This document shows, piece after piece, positions 42,032 to 52,141 of a stretch of DNA of 64,000 nucleotides. The number at the start of each line of letters is the position of its first letter. Within the stretch, counting starts at the first letter, position 1. The notes under the pieces are model-generated. The model was not told the origin of the DNA, made no database searches, and was given only the letters and a program-made list of their open reading frames with translations. Origin of the DNA: Mesostigma viride (Eukaryota; Streptophyta; Mesostigmatophyceae; Mesostigmatales; Mesostigmataceae); NCBI GenBank assembly GCA_009746045.1, contig RPFO01000154.1, positions 7,181,693 to 7,245,692 of the forward strand, read 5' to 3'. A program made the translations under genes and the position numbers.

Positions 42032-45000
42032 TCACGAAGACAGCGATCGTACCAAGACAAGGGCAGCGGTGACCGCAGTCAAGCTGCGGGAGGTAAACTG
42101 CGCAGCGGTGCACACTGGACAAAACCAATCCCCCTCCGGAATGCTGGTGACCACGGGCTGCAAGCACTGCATGTGCCAACCACAGTTACACTGATCACAC
42201 AATAACATGGACTCCGCCTGATCGACCCGGTGACAAACCTGACACTGGGCGTCCTTGACTCGGCGAGATGTGTGCGGTTGGAGGTCGTGGACCAAATTGG
42301 GCAGTGAGCAGGGACTGAGATTGCTGAGGTTGTCTGTCGTACGGCTCCCGTCGGCGCCCTCCAAAATTGCCACTCCCGATGGTTTGATAGCCACAATGCG
42401 CAAAATGGTGGGCCCCGCCTCCACATCCAAAGTGTGCTTCAGCTGAGTGCGCAGGAAAACATACTGCCCTGGCCTAAACCGCAGCTGGCGAGCCATGTAT
42501 GCGCCCCCCCGGCGCTGAGCGTAACGCAGGGAGTCCCTGTGCTGAGCAATGAACAAGTTGTTCATCGCGATGGGCATGACCTTCTTAAAAGTCTCTGCCC
42601 TGGCCAGCACCTCAACCAAAAATTGCTGAGCGTTGTCGAAGGCCATGGGTTCGGGGTGCGCAACCTGTGCCTCCGTAGGCAAAAGAGGATTACGCCCGAA
42701 CAGAAGGAAATACGGGGAGAAGGTAGCGAGAGACTCCTGGGGAGACATGCGATAACCCATGGCAATCCATGCCAACTCGCGATCCCACCTGGCCGACTCC
42801 GGCACCTGCAGGCTCCACTTGCGCAGCGCCTGCTTGACGGTCTGCACCAATCTCTCAGCCAAACCATTGGCCTGAGGATGCTCCCGAGAAGTGCGACGGT
42901 GATCAATAAGACATCCATCCAGCAACTCCTGGAACTCACCCCTGAACTCACCACCCTGGTCCGTGACTACCTCCGCGGGAGCCCCAAACCTGGTGATGAT
43001 GTCTGCAAAATGCTTCGCTGTGGTAGCGGCATGCTTGTCAGCAATGGGGATCAACTCAACCCATTTGCTAAAGCTCTCCACGCATACCATGACATAGAGG
43101 TTGCCGTCAGGGCTCTCCTGAAACGGCCCGCACAGATCGACGTGCCAGCGATAAAACAAGCCCTTGATGGGAAGCGACATCAGCTCCTTGGCACCATGAT
43201 CTGCGCTAAAGTTAGCCTTGGTTCGAGCACACGGGACACAGCTGGCCACTACCTGGGCCACTGTGTGTCGCATGTTATTCCACCAATAGCTGGTCCGTAC
43301 GAGGCTGAGCGTGCGATTGCCACCCAAGTGACCATACCGCTCGTGGTACGCCTGCACTATAGCAACGCGCTTGTCAGGCGGTGGGACGACCACCCTACGC
43401 TTGCCCAACAGCTTGTACAAAACCCCATCTTCCCAACCATAGGTTGCAGCCCTGTGCTGCACCCTGTTCAACTCCGTCGCCTTCTGAGCAGGAGTCCAAT
43501 CGACTGGAGTAGGAGTCAAGACAGCACCCTGCACTTGCTCCAAAACTCGACCATCTAGCCAGATATCAGCGGTGTAGCAATCAGCAAGAGAGCTACGCGC
43601 TAAGAGAGCCTGCACAGCGATCAGCTGCTGCAGAGAAGGATCAATGTCAAAGGACAGAGACCTACCCTCTTCCATAGCGCACACAGCTTTGGATGGCGTG
43701 AATGGCGACGGCCGCACCGGGTCGTCGCTGATGCCGAAGTCCGCCACAGAGTACTCGACACTGCGCCACCACGCCTCCTCCTCATCGTCGGCCGCATACC
43801 CAGCAGCGTTCACAAAGACCACAGAACCCGACGAGCCCTCGGCACCCATGGCCCGGGCTCCAGTGTGGTCAACAGTGGTAGGCATGGCGTATCGGGATAG
43901 CACATCGGCGTTGACATGGTCCTTGCCGGCCCGATGCACAATGGTCATGTGGTACTCCTGGATAATCATGGCCCATCGGGCGAGCTTACCCGTCAGGTTG
44001 GTGTTGGTCATTAGCCACTGAAGCGGCTGGTGGTCTGTCACCAGAGTAAACACGCGCCCAACTAAATACGGGCGAAAGTGCTTGATGGCCCACACCACAG
44101 CCAGTGCCTCCCCCTCATAGGAAGAATACCGGCTCTCCGCTGGGTTGTTGCTGCGACTAGCATAAGCAATAACGTGCTCGCGCCCATCACCATCCTTTTG
44201 CGCCAAGACCGCACCCAGTCCTACCTTGGACCAGTCGGTATATAACACAAACGGCAAAGCATAGTCAGGGGCGCGCAGAATCGGGGCCGACGTGAGCTCC
44301 TGCTTGATTGTCTCGATGGCGCGTTGCTGTGCGGGACCCCACGCCCACACGCACCCCTTCTTGAGTAACTCGGTCAAGGGCTTCACCTTGCTGCTGAAGT
44401 TCTCAATGTAACCTCGGTAATAGCCAGCCAAACCCAAATACGCCCGCACCCCTGAGACATCCGTGGGTACGGCGGCCTGCACAATGGATTCGACCTTGGC
44501 GGCATCAGGCGTCCGGCCACCCGGCACAATCTGATGACCAAGGAATGAGAGGGTCCGCTGGGCGAACTTGCACTTCTCAGGGTGCAGCCGCATATTATGC
44601 TCCTCGAGAGCCAAGCGAACCTGCTCCAAGTGCGCCAGGTGCTCCTCAAATGTCGCGCTAAAGACGATTACATCATCAATGTAACAAGCGGCGAAAGGAA
44701 GACCTGCAAGCACTTTGTCCATAGCTCGTTGGAAAACAGCACTAGCGTTGCGGTGCCCAAAGGGCATGCGCACCCACTCATACAAATTGCCGCCCCCCCA
44801 GAATGCAAGCTTCCGCTGATCCTCCGGCGCAACTGCGATCTGATGAAAGCCGCTACGCAGGTCCAGCGAGGACACAAACTTCACATGAGGAGATATCTTA
44901 TCCAGGACATCATCCACACGTGGCATGGGGTAACGGTCCACGGGTGTGTGTGCATTCAGCAACCGCAGATCGGTGGCCATGCGCATACCCGTCCATGCCC

Positions 45001-48000
45001 CGGTGATAGCGTCCTTCTTGGGCGCAACGACAACGGCAGCGGCATAGCTGGAGGAAGATTGCCTGATGATACCGGCATCCTCTAACTCCTTGCATTGCTC
45101 GGCTACAAAATCCAACTCGGCCTGACTCAGGCGATGCTGGCGTCGGAACAAAGGGGTGTCAGTGTCCAATGGAACACGCATGGTCCCACCATTGAAACAC
45201 CCCAGTTCATCACTTGTGAAAGCGAAGGCCCCCCTTGCAGTGCCTAGCCACTTTAGCATGGCTGAGCGCTGCGCATCAGAAAGGTGTTCGCCAATAGCCC
45301 AGGGGTGCGTATCCGCGGGATCACCCACAGCTACCGCATGTGCCTCAAGATGCGGCGCCCTAGCCGCATCGTCGTGGAACAAGGAAAAGGCTGCCACGCC
45401 TGGTGTGACACCCACCGCCGGAGCCTCGCGTGCCGCACGGTGTATTACCCGATGCAGCGTGGGCTCGCCGGCCAGCACGGTGCTGGTCAGCAGGGCGGTC
45501 ATGAGAATGATAGTCCACACCTGTCGCAGACGCCACCCCCATGCTGATGAAGTCCCCGTCGCTGCAGGGCGCTTCAGTTTGGCTGCGCGCGCCTCAACCT
45601 GCTGAGGCGGATTGGCTGGGGACGCCCCCCCAGACTGGCGCACGGCAACCGATGCAAGCAGCACATACCCGACCTGCAACACCGACATAGCCTGGCCTAT
45701 CAAAGACCAGCGCTCACTCTCGAGCACGCCCGGCAGCGCCGAGGCCCCGACATGAAAACCCATGCTGGCCTCACGAAATTCTGCGGGTGGCTGCACCAAC
45801 AGACCGGTGGTAGTGTCCCAAACGAGACCCTTACCCCGATCACGGTATGCTGTCGACCCTTGGTAACTGACCAGGGTCGGCAGTGCACACATGGGGCTCC
45901 CGACCCGGTTGACGCGTGCATACGGTGGGCGATCCTCGCTATCCACCTTCTGCGTGACTAGGTGGGAAGGCAATGCTACCTCCGCAGACACACTCGGATG
46001 CTGCCTTGCTACGGCCCCCAAGACCGCCTGCACATCGGTCGCACACGCCACGTTGGTCCAATAGGCACGCAAACGATGCGTGAGCCCACCCAGCCCTGCG
46101 TTGTCACACACGATGGGCTCCCCCAGGAGTGCCACGATTGTAGCCCAGTCCTCCCGCACCGCCTGATGTGGGCTGTCACCCGCCACAACGTTCTCAAACA
46201 GATACGCAGGCGGATGGGGCTGACGCGACTGCAACAGTCCCACCACACGCAACAGTTCCCAGAACAGCGCGCTACGCGGATCGGCTAGCCCCCGCCCTTG
46301 CCCTGCCTGGCTCAGGCCCTGGCACTCCCAACCCGCAATTACCAAGTCGATGGCATGATGCCTGCGCAACAACTGCTGCACCTGCACCTCACCGATGGCT
46401 CGGATATCTTGAGGACATTCCCCAAACGGGTCACGCCATGCTGATGGCGGAAACTGCGCGGGATACTCTCGCGACAACACGCCACAGTGACTGAAGTACA
46501 CCTGACGCGCCTTGTGCGATGGCTCTACCGCGATGAGTTTACGGCACACGCCGCCTGCGGCCAAAAAGCCTGCAATGCCCCCTCCGATCCCCGCAAACAG
46601 TTCCAACACTACCGCACCCTTGGCAAAATCAGGGGCCTGCGGTAAGATTGCAGCAGAAAAATTACCTTGGGCCTCCGAGACACCCGGTTGCAGCAAAGTG
46701 AGGCCATGGCTGGCCATCTGAGGAATGGTGATGACGGCTTCAGTTACCCGCTTGCGCATAGCCAGCTGCCGCGTGGACGTCACAGCATCCAGCGACCACT
46801 GCGTGCGCATCTTGGCAATGCTCGCCGTTGGCTGGGGCAGCACCGTCCGATGCTTGTCCCACGCCGATGAGCCCGCCGCCCGTACCTCCACCATGCTGAC
46901 CTCCACCACGCCCGCAGCCGCGGAAGGGTTGAGGCGTGCAGCCCCGGCTGAAGAACTGAAGCATGAGACCGGCACGCTGGCCCGCTTCAGGCCAGCCCCA
47001 TCCCAATCAGGGATGTAAGATGCCTCCTCCGCCCTATAGTCCACCTGAACCATGGCGCGAGCAAGGACATCCACCCCGAGTAGTGCGGAATATCCACACT
47101 TGTTGACCACCAGCGCATACGCGGACACGGTGGTCATGCTAGAGGCGCGCAACGGATTGAAAATCACGTTGACTTTAACCGCCGTCATAGCGTACGGCTT
47201 ACTAGCCGGACCCTGCCAACCTGACACAGACACGGGGCTTTCCACTAAGCCACCGTTCTCGTAGGTCAGGTTCAGCATGGTGGCCAAGTCCGTGCTGATG
47301 ACTAGCGGCTGAGCACCGCTATCAAGCTTGACTGCGCCAACCAACGGACATGTCACCATGTCGCTCCATACATCTCCACAGGCTCCAACTGCTTGGAACG
47401 CCATGGACGGCTCACCATTGGGGTATGGAACCACCGTGGGAACCTGGGGGACTGCACTAGTGCGCTGCTGGCTACTTGTGCTGACCACTCCCGCTTGCAC
47501 CACGGGCACTGCGGCTTCTACCGGCTGGCGCCCGTAGGTGACGGACTCAGAATTGCGCAAGGTGCGCACATCATGCCCATCTGCGAACAACTGGATCTCG
47601 GACACAACCGACCCCAGCCACTCAACCCCCTTCTGCCCGAAGGTGTCGACCACCTGCCGTGCTGAAAACATGGGTACGTCCACAATGAACGGCATTGGGT
47701 ACACAGGCGCCAATCGCCTACGCTGCTCCAGCCCAGCAGGGTTCGCATGCTCAAAAGCAGATTGCACCCCAGCCAGCGGCATGGAAAAGGACGCGGGCAA
47801 CTGCCCGGCAGGCAACATGGGTGCCTGCTGAAAAGAAAGCGGGCTGCGTGCCTGCTTGCCTTTGGTAGCCTCCGCAGCGTTGATCTCGACGTCACCCGGC
47901 ATGGGCGCCCAGAATGGGTCCTCCCGGTACACCGTCTCGAATTGGTTGGGGGGCGCCGTCGCCTCCTCACCATGCTTGATGGCAGCCACCTGGGCTTCCA

Positions 48001-48213
48001 TCGAGTCGGTCTTGCCCGCCATCTCGGCGAAGTGGACCGTCTTGATGCCCGCGGCTGGACACTTGTTCATCAGGTGCCACTTCGTGTCTGCCCCATGCGG
48101 CTTCGTGCAGCGGCTTGGACACTCGCGACTAAGGTGCCCATCCTTGTCGCAAAGGAAGCAGCCCGATTTGCGCGCATCCGTCCTAGTACCCGTCTGTGAG
48201 GACGTGCCCCCCC
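42032..48213 (-). CDS. gypsy Pol: protease - DNA methyltransferase - RT - RNase H - integrase - PHD
   Basis: From ATG 48070 the frame has 2012 residues; it is open upstream to 48213 and there includes a CCHC knuckle (CFLCDKDGHLSREC), so it is probably entered by frameshift. Protease active site is Asp250 (KLDSGAQ). Residues about 485-800 form a C5 cytosine methyltransferase: motif I FAGIGGG 492-498, catalytic Cys583 in GWECQGLS (usually PCQ), ENV 626-628 and THRLRAYWTN 664-673. A hydrophobic segment spans 852-867. RT has YIDD 1130-1133; RNase H has Asp1279 and Asp1346. Integrase has H1576/H1581/C1611/C1614 and catalytic Asp1645, Asp1704, Glu1739. A C4HC3 PHD finger spans Cys1943-Cys1987. All key residues of the core enzymes are present. 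Confidence 0.93.
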
Positions 48214-49905
48214 AGCTCGCGTCGGGGCGGCAGCGTCTTTGTTGCCGCCAGCGGCGTTACCCTGGGTTGCATCATGCGATGAGGCGTTGCGAGACCCCCC
48301 TTGGTTCCTGCTAGCACCGTGGCCGCCTTGCGGGCGCGCTTGTCTTGTGGCAGACGACTCACCCGACTTGGCCTTGGTCAGCGCGTCGACCTTGGCCTGC
48401 AGCTCGGCCACCACCGTGCTTACCGAGATCCGGCCTTGCGCGTGTCGTCGCATCATGGCCCTGACCTCAATGCACAGTGACCGCAATCGCCACGGCTGGC
48501 CGTTGGGCGGCGTGGGCAGCTCCATCTCCTTGGAGCCTAGCGCTTGCAGCCATTTCTGACACGCCAGCTTTTCGGACCAGTCCTCCACTTCGCCGGCGAA
48601 CTCCATGAGGCGCTCGTAAGATTGCTCCGGGGTTTCACCCTCGGCTATCTTGAAACTGCGCCACTCACGCTCTGCCTTGATGGTCTCCACCGGGTATTCC
48701 TGGCGAAGGAGGCCCCACAGTTCCTCGGCAGGGTCGACACCATACATGATGTTGTCATAGTCGGGCTGGCCACGCCCGTCGAAGCCGAACCACACGTCCG
48801 TGTGACGCGTGTACAGCGAGACCTCTCTCCACTGCTCCACCAGCCTAGCCACTCGCCTCAGCGTAAGGCCGTGAAAGAAAAAATGCATGTTGTTCATCAC
48901 AAACTCATGCATTACAGCGCCTTGCGTAGTCATGTATTGCAGATCAATCCATGACTTGTACGCGTTGTAGGCCTGCGCCAGCGTGGCCAGATTGCCGGTT
49001 GTGGAGAACTTCTCGCGCATGTCCACCCGTGGTAGGGTGGGCATCTTCGCGCCTTCCGGTATGAGGCGCACCCTTTGCGGGTACTGCACCCCATCGGCAT
49101 CCTCCGGCGGTCGCTGAGCTGCGCGTCCCTGCGCCAGCGTGCTTGGTCGTGCTGCCTCCCGTACTCGGAAAGCCAGCGGCGTGGTTATGTCCTCCATGGG
49201 CGGAATGCGCCCGATTGGCACACTTGACCACCGTGCAGTCGACCCGCCGGTCAGCGCCCCACCGCCTCGCCCAAACGGAATTGAGGCCCCGCCTGGCAGC
49301 ATGCGTCCTGGTGCACCCCTGTGTGGGTCCATCGCGCGCGCCAGCCCTGCCCCGTTCTCCTCGTGCAATCCGTCTCGCGCTTGATCGAAAGGCAGGCGCC
49401 TGGGCGCCAGCGTATACTCGCCCCGTGGCTGACCATCCGCCTCACCAAGCAAGTCGTGTTGGGTTAGCGACCCAGCCAAAACCCCCGGTTCCATCGAAGC
49501 CCTTCCCGCCGCATTACCTGAGGTTGGCGGCTGGTCCCGCTCCCTCGGCTCCGCGGCAACACCACTGGGGCCCGGCATCGATGCCTGCCCGTCCCATGGT
49601 GTGGACTGCAGATGACGACCCTCTACGGCCACCAATCTGTCGGTCACTTCCCGCATCTGCAGCGCCAATTGCTGCTGCAACTGTTGCGACTGTTGCTGCA
49701 TCTGCGCTTGCATCTGCGCGAACAGCGCCACCATACTCAGCGGCGCTTCTTGGTCGCGACTCTCACCCACTGCGGGTACGGCGGGAGGAATCCCGCCATT
49801 CGACCCCGGAGCGGACGTGTCGGCATCTGCTCTATTTGCATCTGCCATGGCTCGAGTCTGCGCTCGCGTCAGTGGCATGCACCAGCTGACCGATGGGCAA
49901 AACAA
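48070..49905 (-). CDS. gypsy Gag
   Basis: 611 residues uninterrupted. The N-terminal third is Pro/Gly-rich with a glutamine-rich helix (FAQMQAQMQQQSQQLQQQL). The centre carries the capsid-like region of Ty3/gypsy Gag (WIDLQYMTTQGAVMHEFVM, ELWGLLRQEYPVETIKAERE, WRSFKIAEGETPEQSYERL, LACQKWLQAL). The C terminus is basic and Gly-rich but has no zinc knuckle in this frame; the knuckle is in the Pol frame, which overlaps the last 144 bp. This implies that the last 48 residues are the unshifted end product, while the nucleocapsid is made after frameshifting. Confidence 0.85.
   Translation of the reverse strand: MFCPSVSWCMPLTRAQTRAMADANRADADTSAPGSNGGIPPAVPAVGESRDQEAPLSMVALFAQMQAQMQQQSQQLQQQLALQMREVTDRLVAVEGRHLQSTPWDGQASMPGPSGVAAEPRERDQPPTSGNAAGRASMEPGVLAGSLTQHDLLGEADGQPRGEYTLAPRRLPFDQARDGLHEENGAGLARAMDPHRGAPGRMLPGGASIPFGRGGGALTGGSTARWSSVPIGRIPPMEDITTPLAFRVREAARPSTLAQGRAAQRPPEDADGVQYPQRVRLIPEGAKMPTLPRVDMREKFSTTGNLATLAQAYNAYKSWIDLQYMTTQGAVMHEFVMNNMHFFFHGLTLRRVARLVEQWREVSLYTRHTDVWFGFDGRGQPDYDNIMYGVDPAEELWGLLRQEYPVETIKAEREWRSFKIAEGETPEQSYERLMEFAGEVEDWSEKLACQKWLQALGSKEMELPTPPNGQPWRLRSLCIEVRAMMRRHAQGRISVSTVVAELQAKVDALTKAKSGESSATRQARPQGGHGASRNQGGSRNASSHDATQGNAAGGNKDAAAPTRAGGARPHRRVLGRMRANRAASFATRMGTLVASVQAAARSRMGQTRSGT
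48207..48213 (-). promoter_or_regulatory. putative -1 ribosomal frameshift site (G7)
   Basis: On the coding strand a run of seven G (Gag codons GGG GGG GCA) lies where a -1 slip moves ribosomes into the open Pol frame just before the CCHC knuckle. No stop separates the two frames downstream. A run of G can also be an indel hot spot, so a plain frameshift mutation is the alternative. Confidence 0.6.
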
Positions 49906-50173
49906 GAACCAACAAGCCTAGGTTTCGCTGAGAAGAAGCAACAACCAAAGGCTTTATAACAGGTGTCAAGGATAACGACTCGACTAGCCTGCCAGAAAAA
50001 GACAAGAGCCAGCAAATTCTGGCTAGTTCTATTTTCTTAAAATCTGTCTCAAGACACTTCCTTTACAAACTGTCAGCCAGGCCGTTCCCTGTACTGCTGA
50101 TGGTTGCTAAACACTAAAGCCAACGTCTTGGCTTCGAACAGAAGGAAGCAGACTACCGGGTAGTCTCTTCGAG
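49906..50173 (-). other. gypsy 5' leader
   Basis: Sequence between repeat A1 and the gag ATG. No standard TGG-type primer-binding site is evident next to A1; the first bases are CTCGAAGAGACTACCCGG. Confidence 0.5.
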
Positions 50174-51310
50174 TAAAGAAAGGAGGGCTCTCAGCCGAGG
50201 ACAAGGAACTGTCCCTCGTGCCTGATAACCACCTTATTGCCTCCCCTGCTATAGAATAATGCTTTCAAACACACACTTTGCACAGTCTGATGATGAAGCC
50301 GCACATGCGGAATTTATTGAGAAAGTTAATACAATTACAACACGTTGATAGTCTCAATATCGATGCACTCCATGCTCACGAGCCCGCAGTTAGGCAGCGC
50401 TCCATGACATGCTACCGGCCTTGCTCCCAAGGAAAGGGAGAAACACGAAGGCCACTAACGAGAGACTCGAAGAGACTACACGCTGCGTGAGAGTCCTCTT
50501 CGACTATGAACCAAACCATTCGTCATGCCACACGCATGACACACGCCACACTTGTCAGTCCAGCCAGGAATGCCAAAACTATCTTGCTGCCTGAACCATG
50601 CGAATAGAAACCGCATTCCAGTTGCCGTCCTGGCTTTCTACCACACATGCCAACAAAAGCAGGAAGGCATCCCGACAAATCTAAATTGCTACCCTGTTGC
50701 CGATCTCATCTCCTAGAGGCTCCGGCATTTCTGTCCCTGGGAATGTCCGACATTGAGTCACGTCCAGCAAGGTCGAAGCATAATATCCTTCAGACAATCT
50801 GCACGCTCACACCTTGCGTGTGAGTGGCCCAGCAAACATTGCGTCTAATCGTTCCTTTCTAGAAGAAATCCCTTTTTAGGGCTGCCAGCGATTTCGCATT
50901 CATTCCAGCGATCTGGCTCCGCACCGCAAATTGTCCTTTTCCATTTTCTGTCCAGTCCTCATAACGTTGACCCGCTATTCTACACCACAAAGACACCTGG
51001 CCTGTCAATAGCCTCGGCGCTGTTGAAGTCCAGCAGTACAGCTTCAGCTCCAGCTGTCCACTAACACGCGTATGATCCTCTCGACGCTGCACACTTGTGC
51101 TGCCGTCCGCTCAAGTCAGTGCTGCGCGCCCAGCTGTGCCTGGCCCGGCGCGCGTGCACGTACACTTTCGTCCGCTCTTATGCTGCAAGTGCTAGTGTCC
51201 CCCCCCGGTCACTAGCCTTTGTCGAAAATGCGTAGAAGACAAATGCCTTGCGCACGTCACCGGTCTTGTGCATAGTGGGCGCCCGGATGACATAGCGCGC
51301 GTCCGTGACA
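50174..51310 (-). repeat. gypsy LTR body A1 (5' end)
   Basis: Near-identical partner of A2. It begins TGTCACGGACGCGCG at the outer end and has no B segment before or after it. Confidence 0.92.
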
Positions 51311-51581
51311 ACCTCAGATCATTCCCGCACCCACTTTTTCGCTCCAAAATCGGTTATATTTTTGGTCGAGGTACCTACTTTCCCGCCATTATACCCGGTA
51401 CCCGGGTACGGAATCCGGGTACCATGTGCCGGTACCACGGGTCGGGTACATCATGCCGGGTACGGTCCACATGGGGTACGGTCCATATAGTGACCCCCCC
51501 CCCGGTACCTCGGTTATAGTAAATTGATCCTTAATTTAGGACTTTGTCCTAAATTAAGGACCGTGGTATGGCTAACAATAG

Positions 51582-52141
51582 GGGGCGCTAAAGGACACTG
51601 CCAGCCGTAAGCCAAGCGGAGCAGTGTGGCGTCACCCGAGGCCTGCTAGGTTATCAAGAACCGCTTAGCCTTATTTGGACAGTGACGCACAAGTACGACA
51701 TTATACGACTAGACAGCACTTGTATTCTTGTCGATGTCTTTTGAAATTAAATGTGAATGGTTTGGTTGCTTTCCAAATATATAAAGCATCATGGTTTTAT
51801 TCTACACCTGGCTGGCTACGGAATTGCCTGTCATGAGGTCGGCGGCCAAGTATGTCCGTGACCTGCATATCGCAGGATTTTAACGAGCGAACAACCCTTG
51901 GCGGGTTCAGTTCGGACAGCCTGAGCCGGAGATATACCCAAGCTGCTTGCAGAATCAAGCACTTGGAAGAGGATTAAGCTTATCCTTTGAAAAGCTATGA
52001 AGAGGATTAGGCTTATCCTTGAAAAAGCCATGAAGAGGATTATGCTTATCCTTGAAAAAGCACTGAAGAGGTTATTGCTTAGCCTATTTGAAAAGCATGT
52101 GTGGTCCTGTCGTGGGAATTTTTTTTCCCTATGTGATCCTC
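51582..52141 (+). repeat. Penelope-like leader, copy 2
   Basis: Near-identical to 37629-38190, including the four 33-bp repeats (about 51967-52100). It is cut at 52141 by the truncated plus-strand gypsy copy and resumes at about 55347. Confidence 0.9.

Larger units (their letters stand above)
40583..51310 (-). mobile_element. Ty3/gypsy retrotransposon with methyltransferase and PHD domains
   Basis: The element reads minus: repeat A1 (51310-50174), gag (49905-48070), pol (to 42032), a G-rich polypurine tract (about 42005-42013), then B1 (42004-41863), A2 (41860-40725) and B2 (40724-40583). The outer ends are TGTCACGG … CGCGACA with 4-bp duplication ACCT (40579-40582 and 51311-51314). Gag and Pol are uninterrupted, and A1 and A2 are nearly identical, so insertion is recent. 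The end structure is not the usual LTR-internal-LTR but a circular permutation of it. Confidence 0.85.
39076..51577. mobile_element. TGT…ACA element with ATAG duplication, carrying the gypsy element
   Basis: ATAG at 39072-39075 is repeated at 51578-51581, and removing the interval restores the Penelope sequence seen intact at 37618-37640. The ends are imperfect inverted repeats (TGTCCATGTTACC … GTCCTTATTTTAGGAC and, reversed, TGTTAGCCATACC … GTCCTTAATTTAGGAC). Without the gypsy insertion it is about 1.8 kb and codes for nothing recognisable. The superfamily is unassigned. Confidence 0.6.

Noticed and set aside
42434-43558. 374-residue antisense open frame opposite the integrase (also 52400-53524)
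   Set aside because: It mirrors the codon pattern of the intact integrase on the other strand and has no domain of its own.
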